In this document: piece by piece, positions 43,451-56,194 of the stretch | How the letters are laid out: the number at the start of each line of letters is the position of its first letter | How positions within the stretch are numbered: the first letter of the stretch is position 1 | Source of the DNA: Solicoccozyma terricola | Taxonomy: Eukaryota > Basidiomycota > Tremellomycetes > Filobasidiales > Piskurozymaceae | Length of the DNA: 64,000 bases | NCBI GenBank assembly: GCA_001600875.1 | Contig: BCLD01000007.1 | Coordinates: forward strand, 1,095,446 to 1,159,445 | Reading direction: 5' to 3' | Notes under the pieces: model-generated | What the model saw: the letters and a program-made list of their open reading frames with translations, nothing else | The model's database searches: none | Told to the model about the DNA's origin: nothing | Program-made: the position numbers and the translations under genes

Positions 43451-44244
43451 TCAAACACCCGATGGTCCACCTCCCTCATCCATGATCTCTTCATCATCCA
43501 GCTTCTTTAGGTCTTCTGGGTCCATCCACGATGCTTCGACCGTTGCCTGAAATGGAGAACCGGTCAGCGGTTCGGGAAACGATAATGGGGAACAGTCGCA
43601 AGCTAACTCACCTTGACTCTTCGTACGTACTCCTTCATGTTTTCGCGATACAGTTGAGCAGCTTCGACGTTGGCGGGACTATATTATGCGGAGAGTAAGT
43701 AGACGTAAGGGACACGACATGAACCCCTACAAACATAAACCCACCTTTGAGCATTCGGATCATTCAGTAAACTCTGCACACTAGTCAAGATCGCAACCAC
43801 ATCATACGTCGGGCTCCATCTGTTCTGGAGAATATCCAAACAGAGCTCTCCGTTCGCGTATACGTTTGGATGGAACATTTTGGACACGAATTTCACTGAA
43901 GGCGGTTTGTTAGGGTAAGCTTCTTCGAAGTGGAGGAGAAGTCGGAATGTGCCGTCTTCGAATGGGGTGTCGGCTGTGGGTAGATGATTGGTCTATTAGC
44001 TGCTGTAGGGGTCGCTGTTGTGCCCATATGCCCTCACCCGGTCCAAAGATCACTGCATTCCATATCATTATGTTATCCGCTTTTGGAGCTCCAGAGATCC
44101 CAGCGGGAGGATCCTGTTGTAGACGTTTAAAGTCTCGGACTAGACGACGGCGTGATACGGTGGACTGGGGTGATAAAGAGGGACGATGATGAGCTTCTGA
44201 TGCTAGTCTTTCAATATCAATCAAGGATGAGGAAAGCTCACCAT
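43451..44244 (-). CDS. RAD6: Ubiquitin-conjugating enzyme Rad6/Ubc2
   Basis: Rad6 monoubiquitinates histone H2B and PCNA and serves N-degron degradation. The first exon is only the ATG (44242-44244). Splicing to 44164 gives [20 protein letters not shown], the classic Rad6 N-terminus. Then come [60 protein letters not shown], and the active Cys in [17 protein letters not shown]. The last exons read [20 protein letters not shown] and end [15 protein letters not shown]. The acidic tail is short compared with the S. cerevisiae poly-Asp tail. Confidence 0.94.
44242..44244 (-). other. RAD6: Start-codon-only exon of RAD6
   Basis: ATG is followed on the minus strand by GTGAGC, the same donor hexamer as in BET4. 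The acceptor CCCCAG precedes TCCACC at 44164, so the intron is 77 bp. The result, [13 protein letters not shown], matches Rad6 throughout. Confidence 0.82.
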
Positions 44245-44698
44245 GATGAGAGAACGATCGCTAGTCAAAGGGAAGAGGAAAGGTTGAGAGGCGGGAAACG
44301 CGCACGCGACCTCGTCGACGTGATTGTCAATGGACGGGGGTTTAGCGGTATGAGGTGTTTGGAAACGACTGTGGTGAGGGGATGGTAGTGGCGCGGTGGT
44401 GGCGGATGTTGTGACTTGTGGATGGTGTAGATGGCTGATGACGCTGAGCCCGTCCTCGTTGATGTTAGCCACCAGGGAGGTCCTCGGCGCAGGAGAGGTC
44501 ACGTGCGCGAAAGGGGGGGGAGGATAGGTGAGGCGGGGGTCGCCGATGTCCGTGGGCGGTCCGGCGAGGACTGCTGCTGAGTCATGCGCCGGGGCCACGG
44601 CGAGGTGTCACATGTCCGTGTCGTCGAAACCACGTGGCACTCGCCCTTGCCTCGCTCCCAACTTTCTTTCCCGGCATCTCCTAAAGCAGCTGGACATT
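44245..44698. other. Divergent promoter RAD6/TSC10
   Basis: It contains CACGTG at 44500-44505 and 44631-44636 and a pyrimidine-rich leader before TSC10. An ORF across it on the minus strand is low-complexity Pro/Ser/Thr and probably not a gene. Confidence 0.5.
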
Positions 44699-46106
44699 AT
44701 GTCAGTCACCATCCAGATGCTTCAACTCATCACATCCATCGGTATCGCCGTAGCTGTCATCTGCTATACAACAACCATGCTCCTCTTCCGCGAAAAGGTC
44801 GTCTACAAGGGGAAGGTGAGTACGAGTTTGTGTAACTCGGTTGGCTCTATCGCTAATCACTCCATGTCCTCACACCAGCGCTGCTATATCACTGGTGGCT
44901 CTTCCGGTCTCGGCTTAGCCTTGTCAGAAATACTAGTCAAGCGAGGTGCTCACGTCGTCATCGTCGCCCGCGACAAGGTGAAACTCGATATCGCCGAGAC
45001 CTCGCTCATGGTGAGAGAGAGGTGTCAGACCCCAGCGTAACGAGTAATAACGAGTAACAGTTTAACGTCGTGTTTACAGAGCATGACCATATCAGAGAAC
45101 CAAGTTGTGAAAGCCATATCAGCCGATTTGATTTCCAAAACATCGTCCGAAGATGCGTTTCATGCAGCATGCGCTGCGTTCGGAGGTGATCTACCCGATC
45201 ATGTTTTCCTGTGTGCCGGATTCGCAAAACCTGGCTTCTTCGTTGAAGCTTCGGAAGAGGATATGCGAGCAGTGAGTGGGGGTTTGGAGGGAGGACTAGG
45301 TGAGCTCGAGAGACTGACTCTTTGGATTTGATATTTCTGGCGAAAGGGTCTCGATGGGGTGTTCTGGGTCTCGGCATGGACTGCTCAAGTAAGTATATCA
45401 GAACCAGCGAGTAACACTCTCTGCTCATCATACCACTACCCCTCCCAGATCGCAGCTCGAATGATGGCTCAACGTGACGCTATGGGTTCAAAAATCATCT
45501 TCGTCTCCTCGTTCCTCGCTCTGACTTCTTTCGTCGGATACTCGCCATACTCTCCTGGCAAGTACGCTTTGAGGGGTGAGTTCGGGCGTAGGAAAACATC
45601 CACTCCTTCTGCACTGACGTCTCCATATACAGGTCTTGCCGATACCCTTCGCTCCGAGCTCATTCTCTACGGGATCAAGGTCCACCTCTACTGCCCAGCC
45701 GGTATCCTCTCCCCACATTTTGTCACGGAAAACGAGACGAAGCCTGATATTACCAAGAAGATAGAGGAAGGGGATACACCGATCAGTCCGGAGAGGAGTG
45801 CGGAGTATCTATTGGAAGGGTTGGATAAAGGGTATTACACGATAACGAACGATTTGGTCACTGATTTCATGCGCGTCGCGGCTTGTGGGACTGTGCCGGG
45901 AAATAACCTCGTGTACGACAGATTCTTACGTGGTATCGCTGGAGTGAGTGGGAAGGTTTGTTCGTCGTTCCTTAGATGACCGCCCTCATTGACGTGCGTT
46001 GTCCAACCAGATCGGAATACCAATCTGGAGATTGATGACTGATGCCAAAGTTAGGTCTCATAGAGCGGAGCACCAGAATTATTTGCAGCAGAAAGGGTTC
46101 TACTGA
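44699..46106 (+). CDS. TSC10: 3-ketodihydrosphingosine reductase Tsc10
   Basis: Tsc10 reduces 3-ketosphinganine with NADPH, the second step of sphingolipid synthesis, at the ER. The start MSVTIQMLQLITSIGIAVAV gives an N-terminal membrane segment ending YTTTMLLFREK. The dehydrogenase fold follows: CYITGGSSGLGLALSEILVK with the GxxxGxG cofactor loop, FLCAGFAKPGFF in place of NAAG, and KIIFVSSFLALTSFVGYSPY then SPGKYALRGLADTLRSEL, holding the catalytic YxxxK. The end (GIPIWRLMTDAKVRSHRAEH) ends QQKGFY. Many short introns are spliced out. It is divergent from RAD6. Confidence 0.92.
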
Positions 46107-46273
46107 TGATGGGGTCATGCCGTCAACCAGAGCTTGTCCGTCGAGATGTAAATGCGATCGAGAATAAATTCCAAATTGGCATAGATAATTTTCTTGATAA
46201 CAACCATATTTCCCTCGGCGAAGTACAAAATTAAAGCGATCGTACAACCCCGTACAGCTCGGCACATGCTGGC

Positions 46274-47587
<1,314 letters not shown>

Positions 47588-47834
47588 GGCGGATGGCAGC
47601 TGGATGGGTTGTACGAGGGGGGGAAGTCGTGGTGGATGGTGGATGGATGGTATACCGTCCAACGCCGGTGTCCTACCGCCCATTCGCCACGCGAGCATTT
47701 TCAACGCGGAACCGCGGATCGCCCGACCACTGGCTCAGCCTCGACGAAAAAACGCTCAGAGCGAGTTTGCTGTCCTCGTGGGGTGGGCAAGGTCATACAT
47801 ACAGCGTCAGTCAACTGTCCATCAAGCACAAGCC

Positions 47835-49135
47835 ATGCAGTCTACTCGGAGGATCGCAAGGAAACTAGTCTCCGATGTCCGTGGAGAAAGAGCCGGTTGT
47901 GTAGCTGGTGAGCCCAGTCGATCCTCGGCCCTTCGAATGTTCGGGCAACATCGTCTGACACTGGAAACATTGTATCGCGCAGGCCCATCACGGCTCGCGA
48001 GCTCGCAGCATACCACTCACAGATCACAAACCACCTGGACATCGACCATATCCGCCGACGTTGTTGCTGCGAACGGCCTTGAACCAGGTGTGGCGCCCAA
48101 GACGCTCACTCAAGAACAGTTGGCAGCCGAGGAGGAGGAGCTTGAATGGAAGAGGAACTTGAGTCAGGTTAGGGAGTGGAGGAGGAATCAATCTCAAATA
48201 CGTGCGTGGGTCTTGGGGCTCGCAGATGATGCAATTTTTATCTGACGTTTCTTCCTAACCCCCTAGATCACCAACTCCAATCCTCTAAAACATCGTCATC
48301 ATCCTCGCAATCCCCCCAGGCTTTGCTTCTCTCCCGACTCCTCGCTTCCGGTGCAGCACTTGGACATCATCCATCACTTCTCCACCCTTCGTATCTCCCA
48401 TACATTTACGGTACCCGCGCTAATCTGTCGATCATCGATCTGGATCAAACGGTGCCGCTGTTACGCAGAGCATCCAACTTTGTCAGGGAAGTGGTGGAGA
48501 ATGACGGTGTCGTATTGGTTGTCGGGACTAGGGAGGGTCATCGAGATATGGTTAGGAAATCTGTGGAGAGGCTGGGTCGGAATGGGTTTGGTGTAGCTGG
48601 AGAAAAGTGGATGCCAGGAACGTTGACCAACTCGTTCTCATAGTATGTGCTGTGAAGAATGGCTCTTCCTGCCTTGCAACTGACACACGCGCCTTTCAGC
48701 TTTGGTATTCAACCCATCTCCAACCGCTCGCATCTCCCGGATCTAGCAATCTTCCTCAACCCGTCGGAAAACCTGTCTGCTATTCGAGAATGCACCGCGT
48801 CGAATGTGCCTACTATCGGTTTGGTGGATACGGATACGGATCCTAGGATTGTCACTTGGGCGATACCAGGGAATATGGAGGTGAGTTGAGGGGAATGAGA
48901 TGGATACGACGGTGTGGGATGGGGCGGGGAGGTGGTACACACCGAGAGCGCTCGCTACCGTTGCCAGACTGCATCATCGCTCCCTTCCTACTCGTTCTCT
49001 GACATCTCACCATCGTCCCTATATCTCCAGTCCCTCCGTACGGCCGAGTTGGTCGTTTCCACCCTGTCTTTCGCCGGCAAAGCAGGGGGTGAGAAGAGGT
49101 TGTCAAAGGAAGTTGCAAGCATTCGAAGGAGGTGA
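47835..49135 (+). CDS. MRP4: Mitochondrial small-subunit ribosomal protein uS2m
   Basis: The start MQSTRRIARKLVSDVRGERA is a basic leader. A charged region (LTQEQLAAEEEELEWKRNLS) precedes the S2 fold: ASGAALGHHPSLLHPSYLPY then IYGTRANLSIIDLDQTVPLL, FVREVVENDGVVLVVGTREG, WMPGTLTNSFS, PDLAIFLNPSENLSAIRECT, and VPTIGLVDTDTDPRIVTWAI followed by PGN. These match bacterial S2 closely. It ends EVASIRRR with a TGA at 49133. Introns interrupt the fold after NSFS and GNME. Confidence 0.92.
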
Positions 49136-49619
49136 ACACGCAGTAGTCATGGCTGCAGTCGACGGACTTGAAAACTTGTAGCGATGCATGAATCACCATT
49201 TGGTTCGATGACTGACAATCGCTGCCAGGTGTCAGTCAAATAGTTCCATATCGTCGATGGTTGATTCTCTTCCCAGGATGGACACCTTTTGTTCCCATCT
49301 CGATGCTGATCGACTAACGCTGCCCCAGGTACTTTTGGGTACAAGTGCTGGCGGGCGCGGCGGTTGAGTTCCCCTGACCCGCGGTGCAACATTCTTTCCC
49401 CGCATTTTTCTCCTCCGACCGCCCGATCGAGACCACCTCCGCGCAAGGCATTCCTCCGTGGTCTTTCGACGAGACGACGGTGTCTGTCGAGGCATTGTCC
49501 AAGTATATCTAAGCTGGAGGTCTGGCTCACAGGGGTGAGAGGAGGGGAGTTCGCTAGCTATCATATCCATATCCAATAATCTATCCTCGTTCATCTCGTT
49601 TCATTTCTCAGCCGTCAGC
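49136..49619. other. Spacer before the cupin gene
   Basis: ORFs on the minus strand here show no known family and run through the cupin promoter. I see no supported gene. Confidence 0.45.
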
Positions 49620-50343
49620 ATGTCTACCGTTGCAAGCCCCACACCCAGCACCCTCCCTCCTCTTCGTCGGTTGGTCACAGGTCATGACCAGAAGGGGACT
49701 GCCGTCTTTGAATTAGAGGGTGTTGTGGAGCAGACCGAGTTTGTAGAAGGGCCAGGCAAGATCGCCAAGTTCGGCGTAAGTCAACCCTGACCACTTGCCC
49801 ATGACCACGACGAAGACTGATACCGGCAGTTCACCCAGGTTCCTTGGACGACCGAAGGGTTCCCCATCGACTGTCAGACCGGCTTGGATGGAGCCGAGGC
49901 CATGAAAGGAGAACTTACGAGGGGAAACGGGACGGTCGTTCGATTCGTGGATTTCCCTCCTCACTCTCGTTCACCGATGCATCGAACGACGTCGTTGGAC
50001 TATGGTGAGTCGGCTGTGAAATGCTGAAGAATGGTTGGAAGAATGGCTAACCGACGTGATTGGCGGTCTACAGGCATCGTTCTCGAAGGCGAGCTTGATT
50101 TGGAGCTTGACAACGGTGTCATCAAGCGTGTTACGCCGTCCACCACCGTCGTACAGCAGGGAACGTGAGTGTTTCTTTCCCAATACCGTGTCGTACCTAT
50201 TTAACACCGATGCTGACCGCTATCCCAGCATCCACGCCTGGTCAAACCCTCACGACACGTACGCACGGATGGTCTTCATCCTCATTGACGCCAAGCCTAT
50301 TTTGGTGGACGGGAAACCTTTGAATGATGTATCGATTCATTAA
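49620..50343 (+). CDS. Cupin-domain protein
   Basis: Small single-cupin protein starting MSTVASPTPSTLPPLRRLVT. The cupin barrel is seen in TVVRFVDFPPHSRSPMHRTT, SLDYGIVLEGELDLELDNGV, and TTVVQQGTIHAWSNPHDTYA with RMVFILIDAKPI. MHRTTSLDY and the later HAW supply the usual metal-binding His residues. Fungal relatives are often placed near polyketide or sugar pathways, but none lies here, so no substrate can be given. Four exons, ending VSIH with a TAA at 50341. Confidence 0.85.
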
Positions 50344-50445
50344 AGGGATGATTATACGGTTCGACATGGTTGTAATTCGTGAAATGTCAGATACACATCC
50401 GCGTCTATCACTTTATGGCTTTTACTCGTTCTTCCGCGCCGGAGA

Positions 50446-51445
50446 TCAATGCCTGAGCCAGCACTGCGTGGACTTCCGCACTGCCTCTGACGCAAGTGTC
50501 GAGTGTCTGTGGTGCGTCGTCGTCGAGTCAGAGTCAGTCCGTCGCCATCCTGTCCCTTCACTCACTCGAACAAGATCGTCCACCTCCAGCTCTCCTGTCA
50601 TCCAGACATCACTGATCAGACCCAGCGCAGGAAGTACACCTACGGTTGCTCTCCCTTTTGATCTTTGAACAATCGTGGCCTCCGCGTCCAACCTGATGTC
50701 CTTTTCGCTGCTCATCGATCCAGAAACACCGACAGCTAACCCTCCCATGTCGATACCCGAATCAGCGATAGCAGCACTCGCCACGGTTAATCCTGCCGCT
50801 AAGACGGATTCGATGCTGGGCGATTCGGATTCGAGAACAAGGAGGTAAACGTCGAGTGAGGATTTGGGGAGGAGGTGTAGTCGGATAGCAGGAAGAAGGG
50901 ATTGAGTGAGGCAATGAGTTAGGTGGGGTGGTTCCGTGTCCTAGCACCGGGNGGGGGGGGGGGGGAAGAATGTTAGTTAACACGGCAGAGCGGCATGTCA
51001 TGTTTCCTCACTCGTAATGGCGCCCGTCGAGGATGCGATGCGAATGGAGCAAATTTCACTTCCAGGTTCAGGGTACCCTCCGGAGAGTAAGGTGGTGGTT
51101 TTGGCCGAGGACCGTAGCTGTAGTAGAGGGGGTCAGTAACTGCATGTTCTTTTCCCGCGACGTGGGAACAACTCACACCGCACAAGCGATCTTCACAGCC
51201 CCCGACTCGATATATGCACTTCCATTGGCCTGACTAATGAGACCGGTTTTGAGGTCTGTAGCGGAGACTCGATAAGCTGGCATTCAGCCGACCGGCAGCA
51301 CAGACTTACAGATCGGTCTTAGTTCATCAGCGGCTCTTGCGGTTGTCTGCGAGGTGGAAGACGATGGTGTCGGGTCTAATGGAGCGTATACGGGAGGGAA
51401 TGATCGTTCTGGTCCTGGCAGTCGTCTTCGGTCAGATGTTGCCAT
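50446..51445 (-). CDS. MTR3: RNA exosome core subunit Mtr3 (EXOSC6-like)
   Basis: Mtr3 is an RNase PH-like subunit of the exosome ring. The start MATSDRRRLPGPERSFPPVY fits the family. Then GLISQANGSAYIESGAVKIA, YGPRPKPP, KFAPFASHPRRAPLR and LPAIRLHLLPKSSLDVYLLV match EXOSC6 in order. The second half has GLTVASAAIADSGIDMGGLA, VGVSGS and ATVGVLPALGLISDVWMTGE. It ends STQCWLRH with a TGA at 50446. One intron holds an N (50952) within a G run. RRP45, another ring subunit, is 25 kb upstream. Confidence 0.85.
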
Positions 51446-51647
51446 GGTGAGTGACGAGTAGATGAAGGGGTCGATGTATCCTTCACATATGCGGAGGGAG
51501 GGCGAGTTGGACTTTGAAATAACTTGCAGGTCACCGATGTCCGTGTTTGGCTGTCCATGTCCGCGATAAAGTTGGAAAGCAATAGCATGTCTTGCCGCAC
51601 AAGTACATTTCACTTCATCTACACGAACGTCGACCGCATCTCACGCC

Positions 51648-52031
51648 ATGCTCCGCTCAACGCTGTCAAAGGCCATCGCTACCTCATCTCGCTCATTCGC
51701 AACGGCAACTACCTCACCCGCAGTACCATCCCAGCAACCAACGCATTATCTCATCACCTTACTCCGCTCAGCTATCGGACTGCCTCCCCGATCAAAGCAG
51801 ACGCTCGAGGCGCTCGGTCTCAGCAAGCTACACACCTCTGTTCTCCACCCATTCTCATCAACATGTGCTGGTCAAATATTGACGGTTAAAGAGCTGGTGG
51901 AGGTGAAGAATGTCACCGCGGAAGAAGGTGAAGAAGTTATGAGGAGGTTGAGGAATCGAGGAGAAGACAAGGGGTGGACTGTGTCTGGAAAGGCTTTCGG
52001 TGCTGGTGGAGGACAATCGGCGCAGCGGTGA
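51648..52031 (+). CDS. MRPL33: Mitochondrial large-subunit ribosomal protein uL30m
   Basis: A single-exon gene of 127 residues, one of few without introns here. The leader MLRSTLSKAIATSSRSFATA is mitochondrial in type. The L30 fold is seen in THYLITLLRSAIGLPPRSKQ then TLEALGLSKLHTSVLHPFSS, and QILTVKELVEVKNVTAEEGE. The pattern RSAIGLPP...TLEALGL is the L30 signature. It is divergent from MTR3. Confidence 0.9.
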   Translation: MLRSTLSKAIATSSRSFATATTSPAVPSQQPTHYLITLLRSAIGLPPRSKQTLEALGLSKLHTSVLHPFSSTCAGQILTVKELVEVKNVTAEEGEEVMRRLRNRGEDKGWTVSGKAFGAGGGQSAQR

Positions 52032-52372
52032 CCAGCGAGCTTGATGACGGAGGGAGAGGAGGGGACGGTGAGTGGTAGCTGAATAGTCTGCGTTGGGATG
52101 AGGCTGATGTTGATAACGTTATCTTAGTGTTCTGCATTGCATCATCTTTTGTACTACTAGGATTCTGCTCGTGATTGAACTACACGATGTCGGTGAACTC
52201 ATGTCGCTACGACTCTTTTTAGTTCCTTTTTATTCGCAATCTTGGCTTCCTCTGCAGGTGTTATACGTTCGTGACTCGAGTTGAGACGGCATCCTGTTGG
52301 CAACTTCGCTCAACTGAAAGAACAACCAGACGACATGGCATCATGTGCAGCAATGCAGCTCCACATGGCTTA
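52032..52372. other. Convergent spacer uL30m/hydrolase
   Basis: 3' flanks only. I see no gene or notable repeat. Confidence 0.5.
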
Positions 52373-53770
52373 TCACAGACGACCTTTCGGAGGATCCTCG
52401 TAAGACCAGAACTTGGGCAGACGTTCCCCTTGTAAACTGAGCTCCATCCACCGAGTTGATGCCTTTACGACTTGCGCCGTACACTGTGATGAACGGTCAA
52501 CTTCAACCATCTGATGACTTTGACCTCCCTCCCAGACTCACTCCTTTAAACATGTGATTCGCCCCTTCGATCATACACCACGATACTAGCCCCCCTGGTC
52601 GAGATTCAAAATCCCGCGCGAAGAGGATCGAGTCTTGTCTGAGGTGGGTGACTGGTGGTTGGCACAACCTGCAGGTCCGTCTAGGATATTACTCACAGTG
52701 GCATGACATTATCCTTTTCCGCGCCAATGATGAGGACCTGTACGCTACTCGGAAATTCTCCTCGCTTCACGTAACCCGTATCCCATGAAGCGAAATCATC
52801 TACCATATCGGGAGTGATTCGGAATTCGAGTTTTTGACGTCGAACATATTCCGTGGCGATGTAGTAGCCTTGTGAGGCGAAGGCGGGGTTGTAGATGGGA
52901 TCACGGTCTGTGAGGGGGTAGGGGGGGGGACGCCATCAGCGAAGGGTTGCAAATGGGGTTCACCGATGTCGAAATCTAACCATGAATGAGCTGGGTGTGG
53001 AATTGACCTTTTAAGGATTAGCGTTCGTCACCCACTGCAAGGCCATCAAGAACTCCTCACCTCCATTCGATACCTAGGTGCGATCGGAATAAACCGCTTG
53101 ACATTCCACTTTGAATTGAACATGGATATCCACTTCATCGCCGTTAAAGAACCTCTTGAGTGTGTTCTGAATGGCTTGTAAAAGTGAGCCTTCAGCTTGA
53201 GGGATTTGTCAGAATGGAGTGAGGGGGAACAACCCACATGACAGTATCTATCTCGTAACCTTTCTCATTAACCAACCAAGCAGCTACAACTTCTAGATCC
53301 TCGATATCCCTTTCGAACCCTGCTAATGACCAAGGAGCTGGCGATTCAGCGTTTCCTCTGAGGGTGGTAGAAGACGTCAGTCTGGTTAGAGGGAAAGTCG
53401 TAAATTCCCCATCACCTTACCTGAAATCTACTCGGAAAGAATCCATGGGTAATGCGTCTGCCAACGCCGGGTGATAAAGGGAGTTCTTGTGGCTATGAGG
53501 GGATGGCGTGGCAGTGGAGGTTACGATGATATATGGATCACAGCTCACCACATTTGACCATGACACAACTAACACCCCGGGAGAGGAAGGATTAGAAGGG
53601 ACTTCTATACTTTCCAACCCTCCCGAACCAGAGCTCACCAAGGTGATCTTCCTGTCTATGCGTGCACCTGCTGCATGATCTACCCTAGTTTGGAGAATCC
53701 CACATAGCGAGCCACCTACAGGCAGACTGTTGTGTGGGATGAAGACCTTTTCCTGTTTCCAAGCAGCCAT
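52373..53770 (-). CDS. Alpha/beta hydrolase (serine hydrolase fold)
   Basis: The start at 53770 gives MAAWKQEKVFIPHNSLPVGG. Fold motifs: GVLVVSWSN, then SLYHPALADALPMDSFRVDF then RGNAESPAPWSLAGFERDIE, the nucleophile elbow ITHSRGSLTAMKW (GxSxG with the first Gly replaced by Thr), and IPIAPRYRM. Later exons read RDPIYNPAFASQGYYIATEY, EFRITPDMVDDFASW, VQVLIIGAEKDNVMPLQDSI and EGANHMFKG, where the last His is the expected catalytic one. The final exon ends FWSYEDPPKGRL. Relatives include fungal serine aminopeptidase/esterase-like proteins; the substrate is unknown. Confidence 0.82.
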
Positions 53771-54261
53771 TATTGTGGATGGATGGATTGGAATGGGAGA
53801 GGAATACCATGGATATTTGTTGCGACAAACTTGGTTCGGTTAATGAACATTTTCCACGTGGCGATGATCGTGGGACTTAGCCGGGCGGGGAAGGGAGTGG
53901 TGGTGGTGGGGGGAAGCTGGGTGGAAGCTGGGTGGAAGCTGGTTCTTCCGAGTTCGGTGCAATTCGTAGGCAACATAAGGGAGGGCAGTACACACGATGG
54001 ACTGGGCTTCGGCCCTGTCATACATCTGCACTTGCCCAGCAGGATATGACCCTACGCAGTACGTCGAAACACCACATCCACCCGAGTGAGACAGTTTTGG
54101 GGGAGAAATGTGGAAAAGTGGCACGTGACAGTTCAGCGAACACACGCGATGCCCAAACACCAACTAGGTGGTTCGATGCTAACAGGTCAACTATTCTGCA
54201 ACATCATCATCTGAACATCACACTCCATCCACGTAGACCCCCGCACACATCCACACACACC
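53771..54261. other. Divergent promoter hydrolase/ERG10
   Basis: It contains CACGTG at 53855-53860 and 54122-54127, the latter about 140 bp from the ERG10 start, and a GGTGGAAGCTGG short repeat near 53920-53940. No supported gene. Confidence 0.5.
54122..54127. promoter_or_regulatory. CACGTG E-box upstream of ERG10
   Basis: About 140 bp before the ERG10 start, with a second copy at 53855. SREBP-type bHLH regulators of sterol genes can use such cores; regulation here is inferred. Confidence 0.4.
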
Positions 54262-55858
54262 ATGTCTAGCCGCTCAGTCGTCATCGTCGCCGCATCCCGG
54301 ACCCCAATCGGGTCCATGGGAGGGACGCTCGCGTCCGTCTCGGCCACACAGCTCGGAATCACCGCCGTCAAGCATGCCATTAGCAAGGCTGGTATCGCTT
54401 TGAAAGAGGTAGAAGAGGTGTACATGGGTCACGTCGTACAGGCAGGGACCGGTCAAAGTCCAGCTAGACAGGTTGCTCTTGGTGCTGGGTGAGTGCAAAA
54501 CAGGGCTTTCCCCCCAAACATCCCTGCTCTTGAATCGAATCTCACTCACTCCCTTGCTACAGCTGCGACGAGACCACCGAAGCAACCACCATCAACAAGG
54601 TCTGCGCTTCCGGTATGAAAGCCATCATGATGGCTTCTCAGTCTATTCAGCTCGGTCAGCGGGATTGCATGGTTGCTGGCGGTATGGAGAGTATGAGTTT
54701 GGCACCGTGAGTAGCGGACGGTGGTCTCTGTTTGTGGATATAACTGATCCCCCCGTCCCCCCCCCCTCTCTCCCCCCAAACCTCCTCCAGCCACCTATAC
54801 CCACGTAATCCACCGCAATTCGGCCATGTCACCGCTCAAGACTCCCTCGTCACAGATGGTCTCTACGACGTATACAACAAGTTCCCAATGGGCAACTGCG
54901 CAGAACACACCGCGAAAAAGTTCAGCATCACCCGCGAGGAGCAAGATGATCATTGTATCGAATCGTACCAACGAGCTGCCAAGGCATGGCAGGAGGGAAA
55001 GTTTGACGCGGAGATCGCCCCAGTTACTATCAAGGGCAGGAAGGGCGACGTCGTCGTCAAGGAGGACGAGGAGTTTAAAAAGGTGTTCTTTGACAAAGTT
55101 AGGGGTTTGAGGCCAGTTTTCCAAAAGGAAGGCGGTACCGTCACCGCCGCCAATGCAAGTACGTTGAACGATGGTGCGAGTGCTGTAGTGTTGATGAGCG
55201 AGGAAAAGGCCCAAGAGCTGGGCGTCAAGCCATTGGCTAGGATATTGGGTATGTTGGCGACGAATGTTTCTTCGTTGCTGCTCCCAGATTCCGCGCATTG
55301 ACTCGTGGCTACGCACACAGGCTACGCCGACGCTGCCGCCGCTCCCATCGACTTCCCAACCGCACCAACTCTCGCTATTCCAAAGGCTTTGGCCGCCGCT
55401 GGTCTCAAACAGGAAGACATGTCACTGTTCGAGCTCAACGAGGCGTTCAGTGTCGTGATCAAGGCGGCCGAGAAGATTATGAACGTTGACCCGGCGATCA
55501 TCAATGTGAGTGTGGTCGGGGTTTGCCGCAGAGACCTTGGCTGATGGGTGGTGACATTTTAACAGGTCAACGGCGGTGGTGTTGCCCTCGGACATGTGAG
55601 TTGCGGTTAGCATCCCTTCGAGGCAGCTGACGCTGACTGTTAAATCATATCAGCCAATCGGTTCCTCTGGCTGCCGAATCGTCGTCACTCTGCTCCACGC
55701 GCTCAAGAGTGGTCAGTACGGTTGTGCGGCTGTTTGCAACGGCGTGAGTAGCCGTTTCGCCGTCTCGCCGTCTCTCGGACGGATAAAGTAAACAAAGGCT
55801 AACATTTGCGCGTTTCCAGGGCGGCGCGGCTTCTGCTATGGTCATCCAAAAGCTGTAA
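54262..55858 (+). CDS. ERG10: Acetyl-CoA C-acetyltransferase (thiolase)
   Basis: This thiolase joins two acetyl-CoA to acetoacetyl-CoA, the first step of the mevalonate/ergosterol pathway. The start [20 protein letters not shown] has no obvious leader, so it is probably cytosolic. The acyl-binding Cys is in [20 protein letters not shown]. Later motifs: [45 protein letters not shown], the His in [20 protein letters not shown], and the second Cys in [15 protein letters not shown]. Multiple short introns; one has C runs at 54757-54778. It stops at a TAA at 55856. Confidence 0.95.
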
Positions 55859-56194
55859 ATATCTTGCATTTATGGACTATTCTCATATGATCCGGATAAG
55901 CGTGATGACGGTCTTGATGATCACAGCGCGGCTGATTCGAGTCAAAGTCATTTGTGATGGGGTGGCCGGGAGACGAAGAGAAAGGCACATGTACATAATC
56001 TGCATATGCTATCCATACGAGAGCAAAATTACTTGAGGTGTTGCGTCTAGATCTAGGACCCGATGAAGGGTGGGTGGGTTTCTCCTGCACCAGGACGTCG
56101 ATCATCGGCGGGGACGCCTTGACAGCGTACCAAAAAGCCGGGATTACATCAACATCGTGTGGGAAGAGAACCGTGCCAACATCCACCACCCGCA
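55859..56194. other. Convergent spacer ERG10/UGO1
   Basis: 3' flanks only. I see no gene. Confidence 0.5.
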
